DNA of 64,000 nt. Origin: Methyloprofundus sp. GTDB taxonomy: Bacteria > Pseudomonadota > Gammaproteobacteria > Methylococcales > Methylomonadaceae. Where the stretch lies: contig AP023240.1 of assembly GCA_016592635.1 (NCBI GenBank), positions 1,488,001 to 1,552,000 of the forward strand, in the 5' to 3' direction. The position numbers were made by a program, and so were the translations under genes. Positions within the stretch are counted from its first letter, which is position 1. Each line of letters begins with the position of its first letter. Under the pieces are notes generated by a model. It was not told the origin of the DNA. It searched no databases and was given only the letters and a program-made list of their open reading frames with translations. Positions 1 to 8,626 of this stretch are shown piece after piece.

Positions 1-116
1 TTGAGTTGAATGCTGACCGCAGGTTGGGTTAATCCTAATTTATTTGCTGCAGCCGAGTAATTTAGTAACTCAGCCACCTGTTGGAAAATTTTTAGTTGAT
101 GAAGTGTGGCGCGCAT
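1..116 (-). CDS. LysR-family transcriptional regulator, N-terminal fragment
   Basis: Reading the minus strand from the ATG at 116 gives 38 codons that run off the left edge. The peptide begins MRATLHQLKIFQQVAELLNY and continues with a run of the type SAAANKLGLTQPAVSIQL, which is the helix-turn-helix of LysR-type regulators; the TQPAVS recognition helix is diagnostic for the family. The gene is transcribed away from the pyruvate carboxylase genes, a divergent layout typical of LysR regulators and their targets, so control of pycAB is possible. The effector-binding domain lies outside the window, so neither ligand nor subfamily (for example CbbR-like) can be assigned. Confidence 0.88.
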   Translation of the reverse strand, partial: MRATLHQLKIFQQVAELLNYSAAANKLGLTQPAVSIQL

Positions 117-315
117 AGTGATTAGGTATAAATAAAATTTATACTATATATTATTTATATTAATTATCCTTAATGTTTTTTTTCGCATACTATAATTTTC
201 ACCAAAAATAGTAGGTACGCTACAAATGCAAAATGCTTTGTAGTGCTTTTTATTTGGGGACGGAACTAAGAAGGCTGTGTAAGTATTTAATAATCTTTCT
301 AAAAATATAGATTTC

Positions 316-399
316 GTAGGTTGGGGTGAGTTTGCGAACCTCAACAATCAATGGCTTATCCAGCTATGGTTGTTGGGGACATGCTTCACCTCAACCTAC
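316..399. repeat. REP/MITE-like palindromic repeat, copy 1
   Basis: The left arm (316-346) starts GTAGGTTGGGGTGAG and ends CTCAACA; the right arm (371-399) is its imperfect reverse complement, ending CACCTCAACCTAC. A 24-base spacer separates them. A second copy with much better arms lies at 3881-3961, so the two elements bracket the pycAB region. The element lies in the 375-base gap between the lysR start and the pycA start; I see no other feature there. It is an imperfect stem-loop, probably a non-autonomous dispersed repeat. Confidence 0.75.
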
Positions 400-491
400 A
401 CATAATACTTTTACAATTTCTATGGGTAGAGAGTTTTATAAGACCCTCGCTTCTAAAACAGTTCACGTTGCTCAATATTGAGGAAAAAATA

Positions 492-1910
492 GTGTTAAGC
501 AAAATATTAATAGCCAATCGTGGCGAAATTGCGGTGCGGATCATTAGAGCCTGCCGAGAACTCGGCATACGTTCTGTCGCAGCCTATTCAGAAGCAGATA
601 GGCATGCCTTGCATGTTAAAAAAGCGGATGAAGCATATTGTATCGGTGATGATCCACTCGCGGGTTATCTCAACCCGCAACAGTTAGTCAACCTAGCCAA
701 ATCGGTTGGTTGTGATGGTTTGCACCCAGGCTACGGGTTTTTATCCGAAAATCCATTACTCGCAGAAATCTGCACACAGCAGCAAATTACTTTTGTGGGG
801 CCGAGTGCGGACGTTATTCGTAAAATGGGGGATAAAACCGAGGCCAGAAAAAGCATGACTAAGGCGGGAGTACCTGTTACCCCAGGTAGTGAAGGCAACT
901 TATCTGGGCTGGATGATGCCATTGATAAAGCGGATGAGATTGGTTACCCGATTATGTTGAAAGCAACTTCGGGTGGAGGTGGGCGTGGTATTCGGCGCTG
1001 TGATAATGAAAAAGAACTGCGCCAGAATTATGAGCGAGTCATTTCAGAAGCAACTAAGGCCTTTGGCAGTGCCGATGTGTTTATGGAAAAGTGCATTGTC
1101 AATCCGCGCCATATTGAAGTACAGATATTAGCAGATAGTTTCGGGCATGCGATTCATCTTTATGAACGTGATTGTTCCATTCAACGACGTAATCAAAAGT
1201 TGATAGAAATTGCACCGTCACCACAGCTCTCACAAGAACAGCGGGAAATGATTGGCGAATTGGCGGTGCGAGCTGCTAAAGCGGTTAATTACCAAAATGC
1301 GGGAACGGTAGAATTTCTGTTAGACAGTGATGACTCATTTTATTTTATGGAAATGAATACCCGGGTGCAGGTAGAACACACCATTACCGAAGAAATTACC
1401 GGTATTGATATTGTGCAGGAACAGTTGCGCATTGCTTCTGGTTTGCCTTTGGCTATTCAGCAAGAAGAGGTGCAAATTAAAGGATTTGCATTGCAATTCC
1501 GAGTGAATGCAGAAGATCCGCAGAATAATTTTCTCCCCAGCTTTGGGCGCATCAGTCGTTATTATGCACCTGGCGGCCCTGGCGTGCGTACCGATACCTC
1601 AATTTATACGGGCTATGAGCTACCACCTTATTATGATTCGCTGTGTGCAAAACTGGTGGTTTGGGCGCAAGATTGGCCACGAGTTGTCGCGCGTGGACAA
1701 AGAGCTTTGGATGATATGCGCTTATTTGGTATTAAAACCACGATTCCCTATTATCAGGAAATCTTAAATTCAGATGACTTTAACAGTGCTGATTTTGATA
1801 CTTCTTTTGTCGACACCCATCCCGAACTGACCCAATATTCACTGAAACGAGATCCGGAAGAGTTGGCAACGGTTATTGCTGCTGCTATCGCCATTCATTC
1901 AGGTTTTTAG
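492..1910 (+). CDS. pycA: Pyruvate carboxylase subunit A (biotin carboxylase)
   Basis: This is the ATP-dependent biotin carboxylase subunit of a two-subunit pyruvate carboxylase; it carboxylates the biotin carried by the partner subunit, which makes oxaloacetate from pyruvate. From the GTG at 492 the product is 472 residues, the usual length. It starts LSKILIANRGEIAVRII, has the ATP-grasp glycine loop SGGGGRGIR near residue 165, RRNQK near 235, and EMNTRVQVEHTITEE near 290 with the metal-binding Glu and Asn and the catalytic Arg. An upstream ATG at 351 would add 47 unconserved residues partly encoded by the palindrome; the GAGG at 483-486 and the conserved N terminus select GTG 492. An isolated biotin carboxylase of acetyl-CoA carboxylase would look similar, but the following pycB settles the assignment. 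Confidence 0.93.
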   Translation: MLSKILIANRGEIAVRIIRACRELGIRSVAAYSEADRHALHVKKADEAYCIGDDPLAGYLNPQQLVNLAKSVGCDGLHPGYGFLSENPLLAEICTQQQITFVGPSADVIRKMGDKTEARKSMTKAGVPVTPGSEGNLSGLDDAIDKADEIGYPIMLKATSGGGGRGIRRCDNEKELRQNYERVISEATKAFGSADVFMEKCIVNPRHIEVQILADSFGHAIHLYERDCSIQRRNQKLIEIAPSPQLSQEQREMIGELAVRAAKAVNYQNAGTVEFLLDSDDSFYFMEMNTRVQVEHTITEEITGIDIVQEQLRIASGLPLAIQQEEVQIKGFALQFRVNAEDPQNNFLPSFGRISRYYAPGGPGVRTDTSIYTGYELPPYYDSLCAKLVVWAQDWPRVVARGQRALDDMRLFGIKTTIPYYQEILNSDDFNSADFDTSFVDTHPELTQYSLKRDPEELATVIAAAIAIHSGF

Positions 1911-1919
1911 GAAAATACT

Positions 1920-3740
1920 ATGAACACAAATAATACCCAAGCCAAGCCCTCTGTTTATTTTACTGATGTGGCTTTACGTGATGGCCATCAATCATTGATC
2001 GCAACGCGTATGCGTACTGAAGATATGCTGCCTATTTGCGATAAATTGGACCGTGCAGGTTATTGGTCGCTGGAAGTATGGGGCGGCGCAACCTTTGACG
2101 CTTGTCTGCGTTATTTAAAAGAAGATCCGTGGGAGCGTTTACGCCAGTTACGCCAAGCTTTACCTAATACGCGTTTGCAAATGTTGTTGCGTGGTCAGAA
2201 TCTATTGGGCTATCGTCATTATGCGGATGACGTAGTAGAGGCGTTTATTGCCAAGAGTGCTGCAAATGGCATTGATGTGTTTAGGGTATTTGATGCCCTA
2301 AACGATGAGCGTAATCTGCAAACTGCTATTAAGGCGGTTAAAAGCAATCAAAAGCATGCGCAAGGCACGTTATGTTATACCGTCAGTCCTGTACATACCT
2401 TGGATAGTTTTATAGAACTGGCTTTAAAGCTGGAAGATATGGGCTGTGACAGCCTGGCTATTAAGGATATGGCGGGGTTATTGACCCCGTCAGCGACTGC
2501 AGAGTTGGTTAGTAAATTGAAGGGGCGTATCGATTTACCTTTATTCCTACATTCACACGATACATCAGGCATGGCTAGCATGTGTCAGTTAAAAGCGATT
2601 GAAGCGGGTTGTGAACATATAGATACGGCTATTTCCAGTTTAGCAGGTGGTACTAGTCACCCACCTACCGAAACTATGGCGGTTGCTTTGCGTGATGCAG
2701 GGTATCAGGTAGATCTAGATTTACCATTACTAAAAGAAATTGCAGATTATTTTAAAGACATCCGCAAAAAATACCACCAGTATGAAAGTGCTTATTCAGG
2801 TGTTGATACGGGCGTATTGTTGAATCAAGTGCCTGGTGGCATGATGTCTAATCTGGCTAATCAGCTAAAAGAGCAGGGTGCATTAGAGCGGATAAATGAG
2901 GTATTCTCAGAAATTCCTCGAGTACGTAAGGATTTGGGATTTCCGCCGCTAGTCACGCCTACCTCACAAATTGTCGGTACGCAGGCAGTGGTGAATGTAT
3001 TGACAGGTACACCGTATAAAACCATTACTAATGAAGTAAAGCTGTATCTGCAAGGTGGCTATGGGCGTACCCCTGGCAAAGTGGATGCGAGTTTGCTTGC
3101 GCATGCCATCGGTAATGAGGATGTGCTTGAGGTTCGTCCTGCTGATTTGTTAAGCAATGAAATGGATAAATTGCGGGCTGATACCGCTGCTTTTGCCAAA
3201 AGTGAAGAAGATGTTCTGGTTTATGCGATGTTTCCTGATATAGGGCAGTCATTTTTGGAAGAACGTGAATCGGGCACACTAAATCCAGAGCCATTACTGG
3301 CACCTGAGCAAGCAACTGCACAAGCTGCCGCGCCGTTAGCGACCGAGTTTAATATCAGTTTGCACGGTGAAACTTATAATATTCAATTAATGGGTGCAGG
3401 CCCACATGAACAACATCAACGGCATTTGTATTTGACGGTTGATGGTATTCCTGAAGAAGTGTTGTTAGAGCCTTTAAATGAATACACGGCACAGACTGAA
3501 TTGGGTCGACCTTCCAGTAATGGCCCTGGGGATATTAGTACCTCAATGCCAGGTAATGTCGTGGATATAATGGTTAAAGAAGGCGATAAAGTGGCCATTG
3601 GTGATCCGTTATTTGTGATCGAAGTGATGAAAATGGAAACGGAAATTAAAGCGCAGGTTGAAGGTCATGTAGCGGCTGTGCATATTCAAAAGGGAGATCG
3701 GGTAACGCCAGGAGAGGCTTTGATTCAAATTGAAATTTAA
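1920..3740 (+). CDS. pycB: Pyruvate carboxylase subunit B (carboxyltransferase + biotin carrier)
   Basis: The 606-residue product carries the carboxyltransferase domain of the PycB/OadA family and its own biotin carrier. Asp16 in DVALRDGHQSL and the pair in LHSHDTSG near residue 210 are metal-ligand motifs; LRGQNLLGYRHYADDVV is also conserved. A conserved carboxylase region follows, then a Pro/Ala-rich linker near 460-475 and a C-terminal biotinyl domain with EVMKMETE, the biotinylated Lys being about residue 571. It starts nine bases after the pycA stop, so the two are one operon. Oxaloacetate decarboxylase alpha subunit has the same architecture, but there are no oadB/oadG membrane subunits here and a biotin carboxylase is adjacent. 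In an aerobic methylotroph the enzyme would refill the TCA cycle. Confidence 0.93.
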   Translation: MNTNNTQAKPSVYFTDVALRDGHQSLIATRMRTEDMLPICDKLDRAGYWSLEVWGGATFDACLRYLKEDPWERLRQLRQALPNTRLQMLLRGQNLLGYRHYADDVVEAFIAKSAANGIDVFRVFDALNDERNLQTAIKAVKSNQKHAQGTLCYTVSPVHTLDSFIELALKLEDMGCDSLAIKDMAGLLTPSATAELVSKLKGRIDLPLFLHSHDTSGMASMCQLKAIEAGCEHIDTAISSLAGGTSHPPTETMAVALRDAGYQVDLDLPLLKEIADYFKDIRKKYHQYESAYSGVDTGVLLNQVPGGMMSNLANQLKEQGALERINEVFSEIPRVRKDLGFPPLVTPTSQIVGTQAVVNVLTGTPYKTITNEVKLYLQGGYGRTPGKVDASLLAHAIGNEDVLEVRPADLLSNEMDKLRADTAAFAKSEEDVLVYAMFPDIGQSFLEERESGTLNPEPLLAPEQATAQAAAPLATEFNISLHGETYNIQLMGAGPHEQHQRHLYLTVDGIPEEVLLEPLNEYTAQTELGRPSSNGPGDISTSMPGNVVDIMVKEGDKVAIGDPLFVIEVMKMETEIKAQVEGHVAAVHIQKGDRVTPGEALIQIEI

Positions 3741-3880
3741 TTTTGGAAGTAAGTAATGGAATTATTGATTTAAATTAAGTTCAATTCAATATATTAACGG
3801 AGCGCAGTACTTTAGCCTGCTTATTTTGATAATAAGGTAGGTCAAAGCATTGCGCTTCAATGATAAAATCTTTGTTCAAT

Positions 3881-3961
3881 GTAGGTTGCGGGTGAGGCAC
3901 GAACCCCAACATTACTTATACCTTCATTATTGTTGGGGTTCGTGTCTCACCCGCAACCTAC
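3881..3961. repeat. REP/MITE-like palindromic repeat, copy 2
   Basis: Two 31-base arms (3881-3911 and 3931-3961) are reverse complements with one mismatch, around a 19-base loop. The outer end reads GTAGGTTGCGGGTGAG and the inner end AACCCCAACA. It shares the outer GTAGGTTG..GGTGA and inner CAACA ends with the copy at 316-399, but not the middle. Such a stem would fold in RNA and could end pycB transcription, although no T tract follows. A short GTACTTTAGCCTGC string at 3807-3820 just upstream resembles the repeat described at 32933. Confidence 0.85.
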
Positions 3962-4101
3962 GATACTTGGCACATCCTGTGCAAACATAAGTCTTCATCT
4001 CACCAGAATAAAAACATATTTTCATTGCTTGTAAGGTTGTTGAAAGCTTGCGTTCATATAATACAACTTAGTTCAAATTAGCTTGCCTATCCAGTGGTCT
4101 C

Positions 4102-4390
4102 CTCATGTTGCCACAATCGCACCCTGAGGTTGAAATAGTGATACTGCGTATGCACGAAGTGACTTATGGATCAAGCTGGAATGTATGCATTCAAAGAGGT
4201 GGTTAACTCTTTATTAGATAATAATATTCGGTTATTAATAATGGGCATGCAGGCACAACCTATGGATATGCTTAAACACGTACGCATGATTCCTTACTTG
4301 ATTCCAAATGAAAATCTATGCTCTGATTTGTAAGCGGCGGTTCAAACATTGGTTTTTGCTAATGATATGTACCCTCTTCTGCAAGCGTAA
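4102..4390 (+). pseudogene. SulP-family anion transporter, C-terminal STAS remnant (broken)
   Basis: Only the end of a SulP transporter can be read. One frame gives EVEIVILRMHEVTY up to about 4168; the reading then continues in another frame from 4166 as MDQAGMYAFKEVVNSLLDNN, and then RLLIMGMQAQPMDML and IPYLIPNENLCSDL. This matches the STAS domain consensus in which the two segments are joined as ..PYMDQ.., so about two bases are missing at the junction (TATATG became TATG). A TAA at 4331 interrupts the frame, which then goes on as AAVQTLVFANDMYPLLQA to a final TAA at 4388. The membrane part is absent. The rest of the gap (3962-4101 and 4391-4655) shows nothing I can identify. An intact SulP gene of another type lies at 19412. 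Confidence 0.8.
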
Positions 4391-4655
4391 TGCAAGTTTA
4401 TGTATAAGAGATCGACCCCACAATGATAGACAGATAAGTTATACTTAGGCACTTGGAAACAAAGACTCTGCCCAAAAATTGGACGCTTATTTATTTCTAG
4501 GTGCCTTACCGGGTTTCTTTTGTCACCCATAATCAAAACAATAAATGGTGGTGAAATTTCTTAGGACTGAGGGTTTTATTACATTCTCAGTCATTAACTT
4601 CATGGCAATACAGTTTCGCTTGGAAATTAACAGCCACCACTAACAATCACACATA

Positions 4656-6059
4656 ATGTTTAAAATACCTTTTGTCACAATATTATTGAATCTATTATTA
4701 TTTCCAGTCTCGGCATGGAGCGCTGAAACAGGCTCCGCACCACTGGATTTGACCACGGATGGCGCTGGATACCTTGTATTATTCGTATTTTTTGTTGCTT
4801 ACACTCTGGTCATCTTTGAAGAAAAACTGCACTTACAGAAATCTAAACCTGTTTTAGTGGCCGCAGGGATTATCTGGGCGATTATTGCCTTGGTGTATAA
4901 AGAGCACGGTCTGAGTGAGCTATCCAAGCATGCACTGGAACATAACTTTCTTGAATATACGCAGCTGTTCTTTTTCCTATTAGTTGCTATGACTTATATC
5001 AGTGCAATGATAGAGCGTGGGGTTTTTAGTGCACTGCATTATCAGTTAGTCTCACGAAATTTCAGTTATCGGCAGATTTTCTGGATTACGGGAATATTGG
5101 CTTTTTGCATTTCGCCTGTTGCAGATAATTTAACGACTGCCTTGATCATGTGTACAGTGGTTTTAACAATAGGGGCGGCCAAACCACAATTTGTGACGAT
5201 TGCCTGTGTTAATATTGTTGTTGCTGCCAATGCAGGGGGCGCGTTTAGTCCTTTTGGCGACATCACCACTCTAATGGTCTGGCAAAAAGGTATTCTAGAT
5301 TTTGGTACTTTTTTTAAACTGTTTATTCCTGCCGTGCTTAATTTCACGATACCCGCTGCGATCATGCATTATTATCTGCCGGCGGGACAACCAAGTATGT
5401 CTGGTGAAGTGAATGCCAGTATTAAAACTGGCGGGCTAATGATTGTTGTGTTGTTTTTAGCCACCATTGCCACTTCAATTTTATTTCATCAATTCCTACA
5501 CTTACCACCTGCTATTGGTATGTTAATGGGCTTGGGCTATTTAAAAATGTTTGGCCATTATTTACGCATTAAGTTTAGACGTGAAAGCGCATCTTTTGAT
5601 ACGATTCCTGGCTCTGAAGGTTCTGGTAGTGCTTTTGATGTCTTCAGTCATATTGCCAAGTCAGAGTGGGATACTTTGTTTTTCTTTTACGGTATTATTA
5701 TGTCGGTCGGTGGTATAGGTTTTATGGGTTATTTAACGCTAGCTTCCGAATTTATGTATGGTGAAATGGGTGCTACTACTGCTAATATATTGGTGGGCAT
5801 TGTATCAGCAGTCATTGATAATATCCCAGTCATGTTCGCGGTGCTATCAATGTATCCAGATATGTCAGAAACGCAGTGGTTATTAGTCACCTTAACAGCC
5901 GGAACAGGCGGTAGTTTATTATCTATTGGTTCGGCAGCAGGGGTGGCTTTAATGGGGCAAGCAAAAGGTTTTTATACTTTTTCTAGCCACTTGAAATGGA
6001 TGCCTGCGATTGCATTAGGATATGCTGTTAGTATTTATGCGCACTTACTAATAAATTAA
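4656..6059 (+). CDS. nhaD: Na+/H+ antiporter NhaD
   Basis: The 467-residue protein is a polytopic inner-membrane sodium:proton antiporter of the NhaD/ArsB superfamily, which exports Na+ in exchange for protons. The N terminus looks like a signal sequence (LLLFPVSAWSAE), as in several NhaD proteins, followed by about a dozen hydrophobic segments. Family signatures include SPVADNLTTALIMC near residue 150, NAGGAFSPFGDITTLMVW near 195, and IDNIPVMFAVLSM near 390, with the paired Asp-Asn motifs on re-entrant segments. TAGTGGSLLSIGSAAGVALMG near the end is typical of the ion-transporter fold. There is no clear ribosome binding site before the ATG at 4656. The gene stands alone; the next gene follows after 60 bases. 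Confidence 0.9.
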   Translation: MFKIPFVTILLNLLLFPVSAWSAETGSAPLDLTTDGAGYLVLFVFFVAYTLVIFEEKLHLQKSKPVLVAAGIIWAIIALVYKEHGLSELSKHALEHNFLEYTQLFFFLLVAMTYISAMIERGVFSALHYQLVSRNFSYRQIFWITGILAFCISPVADNLTTALIMCTVVLTIGAAKPQFVTIACVNIVVAANAGGAFSPFGDITTLMVWQKGILDFGTFFKLFIPAVLNFTIPAAIMHYYLPAGQPSMSGEVNASIKTGGLMIVVLFLATIATSILFHQFLHLPPAIGMLMGLGYLKMFGHYLRIKFRRESASFDTIPGSEGSGSAFDVFSHIAKSEWDTLFFFYGIIMSVGGIGFMGYLTLASEFMYGEMGATTANILVGIVSAVIDNIPVMFAVLSMYPDMSETQWLLVTLTAGTGGSLLSIGSAAGVALMGQAKGFYTFSSHLKWMPAIALGYAVSIYAHLLIN

Positions 6060-6119
6060 GGTATGGCACGTCATACATAAAAATAAACATTACTTTCAAT
6101 TAAATAGGCAATTTGTTAT

Positions 6120-6455
6120 ATGAAAAATTTTATCTTCATTATTTTATCTGTAGTATTACTAGCTAGCTGTGCAGCGCGTACCCCAGCAGTAGCGCCACAA
6201 GCCGCAAGTACTTATGATCAATCTTGGTCAGCCGCAGTGGATGCGCTAAGAGTTCAAGGTGTACGTATTACCAGCCAAGATCGTGAAGCGGGTATAGTAG
6301 AAGGAGTCAGTAAAGGTATCACTATTTCAGCAAATATTAAGACGCAGGCAGATGGTAGTGTGCGAGCACAATTCAATACTATAGGTACGACTAATAGTGA
6401 CCCAGGACTTATTCGCCGCATTACTAAATCGTATAATAGTAGAGTAGGGCAATAA
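6120..6455 (+). CDS. Small putative lipoprotein
   Basis: The 111-residue product starts with a lipoprotein signal peptide: MKNFIFIILSVVLLASCAAR, with the lipobox LLASC putting the lipidated Cys at residue 17. The mature part is about 95 residues and reads as one small alpha/beta domain: a predicted helix (DQSWSAAVDALRVQG) followed by two beta hairpins (ITSQDREAGIVEGVSKG, then ITISANIKTQADGSVRAQF). The pattern of helix plus strand, where a residual is compared between strands, resembles small outer-membrane lipoproteins of the DUF3568 or BamC type, but I cannot name a family. It has no partner gene and its function is unknown. A lipid anchor in the envelope is the only solid inference. Confidence 0.75.
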   Translation: MKNFIFIILSVVLLASCAARTPAVAPQAASTYDQSWSAAVDALRVQGVRITSQDREAGIVEGVSKGITISANIKTQADGSVRAQFNTIGTTNSDPGLIRRITKSYNSRVGQ

Positions 6456-6538
6456 ACAGTTAACGTGTTGGAGCTGAGAGGCTTTGTATTATTGAATATA
6501 AAGCTGCTTGCGCGCTAAATTAGATAAAGTTATTGATT

Positions 6539-7153
6539 ATGAAAAAAGCAATTATATACCTACACGGTTTCAATTCCGCATCACTGGACTTAGCTGGCAA
6601 CTTGCTAACTAGTAAGGAAAAACTGTTAGTTATGCAAGAATTTTGTTTGCAAAAGGATATTCTGTTTTATACACCTAATGTTGATTACAGAGATTTTGAA
6701 AGCCTTGTAGAGGATGTGTTGTTTCAATGGAATCAATACTTAGATCAGTCCTATGATGTCATTTTTATGGGCTCGTCAATGGGAGGGTTTGCCAGTGAAT
6801 ATCTGGCAATGAAAACAGCTTGCAAGGCAATCATGATTAACCCTGCAATTACCCCTAGTGAATTGCTGCCACAATTTATTGGGGTGACGGAAAATTATGA
6901 GACAGGGCAGCCTTATAGCTGGGTGCAGAACCACTGTGAACAATATAAGGCATTTGAAAAAGAACTTGAAAACTGCAGCAGTTCTGTCAATAGAACCATT
7001 TTATTGGATATGGCTGATGAGTTGCTAGACTCAGCAAAAACACAGTTGAAATATCAAGAGTATGCAAATGTTGTTTGCTATGAGGGAGGCTCGCACAGCT
7101 TTGAGCATATTCGGCAAGCGTTATCAGTTATAGAGCGGGCGGTATTTGATTGA
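6539..7153 (+). CDS. YqiA/UPF0227-like alpha/beta-hydrolase esterase
   Basis: The product is about 204 residues and has the short alpha/beta-hydrolase fold of the YqiA family. The N terminus is KKAIIYLHGFNSAS, giving the oxyanion-hole HGF motif. The nucleophile elbow is GSSMGGFASEYLA near residue 82, LLDMADELLD supplies the acidic residue near 160, and GGSHSFEHI supplies the catalytic His near 184. So the Ser-Asp-His triad appears intact. A TTG six bases upstream is in frame, but the ATG at 6539 fits the conserved start better. YqiA family members hydrolyse small acyl esters in vitro; the natural substrate is unknown. The gene is transcribed towards the small protein at 7350. The 196-base gap holds a weak inverted repeat (AGGAGCTGATCAGC near 7232, its partner near 7318). 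Confidence 0.8.
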   Translation: MKKAIIYLHGFNSASLDLAGNLLTSKEKLLVMQEFCLQKDILFYTPNVDYRDFESLVEDVLFQWNQYLDQSYDVIFMGSSMGGFASEYLAMKTACKAIMINPAITPSELLPQFIGVTENYETGQPYSWVQNHCEQYKAFEKELENCSSSVNRTILLDMADELLDSAKTQLKYQEYANVVCYEGGSHSFEHIRQALSVIERAVFD

Positions 7154-7349
7154 GTGATAAGTGGAGTTGTGCAAACTAGATTCGAGGTATTAAACATTTG
7201 AAACGGGGTGAATACTCCGTCTCGCTTAGAAAAAGGAGCTGATCAGCCTAATATCTCTTGACTCTTTATATGTATCGGTAATTTACATACATAATAGACG
7301 ATTATCTAAAAAATTAAGCTGATCACACTCCTTTGGATATATTCTAAAA

Positions 7350-7700
7350 TTAGAATCTAATAGCGTTATACCCGTGTTTAGCTTTTTCTAATTCAGATTT
7401 AGCACCATCAAGATCTGATTTTTTTAATAGTTTCTTTGCTTTATTAAAATGTGCAGTTAGCCGACCTATTTTTGCTGCATTGCCTTCACTATTAAGTTCT
7501 TTTCTGGCACGTTTGGCTTCTTTGGTGTGTGCCAAAGCTGCATCTATATCATTAGCATTAATACTCTTAATTGCTTCATCAATATGAGCGGAAATATTAA
7601 CCACTGCTTCACTATTACGGTCAGCGAATGCAAGCGTTGAAAAAGAACCTAAAAAAAGGCTCATTAACAGTGCAATGATAGTGCTTTTAAATGATTTCAT
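7350..7700 (-). CDS. Small secreted helical protein (paralogue of the gene at 47825)
   Basis: From the ATG at 7700 the product is 116 residues: a signal peptide (FKSTIIALLMSLFLGSFSTLAFA, cleavage probably after the AFA near residue 26) and an acidic/basic helical mature part. The mature chain is rich in Ala, Lys and Asn, and can be read as two repeated helical hairpins: HIDEAIKSINANDIDAALAHTKEAKRARKEL and HFNKAKKLLKKSDLDGAKSELEKAKHGY. The hairpin spacing recalls small metal-binding periplasmic SmbP-like proteins, but the histidines of that family are missing. The longer ORF reading is rejected because its first 15 codons encode CTA/ATA trinucleotide repeats; a GAGG lies about nine bases before ATG 7700. 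Function unknown. Confidence 0.75.
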   Translation of the reverse strand: MKSFKSTIIALLMSLFLGSFSTLAFADRNSEAVVNISAHIDEAIKSINANDIDAALAHTKEAKRARKELNSEGNAAKIGRLTAHFNKAKKLLKKSDLDGAKSELEKAKHGYNAIRF

Positions 7701-7890
7701 AAAGGTTAACCTCGTTGTAATTATTATTATAGTAGTAGTAGGCACATAATTTTCTTTATTTACAGATACATGCCGAATTCGATTCTAGCACAGCTTTTGT
7801 ATGAATTGCACGTAGTAAGGCTTGATTACCACGAGTTAACCTATATTTTCTATCTTATTCATGAATAGGGTAAACAAAGGTATTTAATTA

Positions 7891-8592
7891 TTAAACACTA
7901 CCAGAACTAAGCCACTGATAAATATTGGCAGCGGATTGGTGCTTATTTTTGCTATCTAACTTTGTATGCTTACCAATGAAATCAAGTACTGGAATAGTGG
8001 GTAGCAATTCGGTTAAACGCATACTGACATAATGTTGGGTGTTAGCAAGTTCGACAGGTTTAATTTTATTGTAAACCAACGCTATATTCTGAATACCTTG
8101 CCGTTGCAGAAAACTAATTGCTAGCAATGTATCATCGATGGCGGAGCCAATACCAGGCTGCCCTATTAACAATACCGGAGCGGCTAATGAGCGGGCAATA
8201 TCAGCATTGGAGACACCGACAACACTACCAGTGGATACGCCGCCTATCCCATCGATAATAACAATTGCTTTATGCTCACTAATTATGGCAATCTCAGTCA
8301 TAATACCTTGCAACAATAGTGCTGAATTTTTATTCAAACCCTCTATAAACTCTTTAGTAAATCCTTTTTTAAACACCAAGCTACCGATACTGCAATGGGC
8401 AATATGTTCATTCTCACAAAATACGGTTACCGCTTGTTTGTCTATGCATTGGGTCATCGGTTTAATATAAGCCAGTTGTTCAGGTTGATAGCCATTCACT
8501 AATAACTGCGACAATAAACCTTCGCAGAGCATCGTTTTGCCGATACCTGATGCAGAGCCCATAATATAAAGATATTTTGTTTGCACACTCAA
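7891..8592 (-). CDS. BioD/CobB-like P-loop ATPase paired with hypX
   Basis: The 233-residue protein belongs to the dethiobiotin-synthetase-like (BioD/CobB/phosphotransacetylase N-terminal) P-loop group. The Walker A motif GSASGIGKTMLCEGLL sits near residue 12-27; IVIIDGIGGVSTGSVVGVSN near 125 is the Walker B equivalent; AAPVLLIGQPGIGSAIDD and ALVYNKIKP are the usual following strands. The dethiobiotin-synthetase substrate residues are not evident and no bio genes are near, so I do not call it bioD. It starts 34 bases after the hypX-hemerythrin stop on the same strand, so it is probably co-transcribed and may act with it, for example in cofactor or metal-ligand handling. That role is inference only. 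Confidence 0.8.
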   Translation of the reverse strand: MSVQTKYLYIMGSASGIGKTMLCEGLLSQLLVNGYQPEQLAYIKPMTQCIDKQAVTVFCENEHIAHCSIGSLVFKKGFTKEFIEGLNKNSALLLQGIMTEIAIISEHKAIVIIDGIGGVSTGSVVGVSNADIARSLAAPVLLIGQPGIGSAIDDTLLAISFLQRQGIQNIALVYNKIKPVELANTQHYVSMRLTELLPTIPVLDFIGKHTKLDSKNKHQSAANIYQWLSSGSV

Positions 8593-8626
8593 GACATTGC
8601 CTTCCCATTGGTTAAACTATTTAAAT

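Noticed and set aside
144..347. 67-codon minus frame upstream of pycA
   Set aside because: No similarity, poor codon pattern and partly covered by the palindrome.
351..491. N-terminal extension of pycA to an upstream ATG
   Set aside because: The first 47 residues lie partly in the palindromic repeat and are unlike other PycA proteins; GTG 492 has GAGG upstream and the conserved start.
4342..4536. 64-codon minus frame
   Set aside because: No recognised family, no ribosome binding site, and it overlaps the SulP remnant.
7203..7332. Weak inverted repeats between yqiA-like and the small secreted gene
   Set aside because: Short, imperfect and without a T run or protein-site match.
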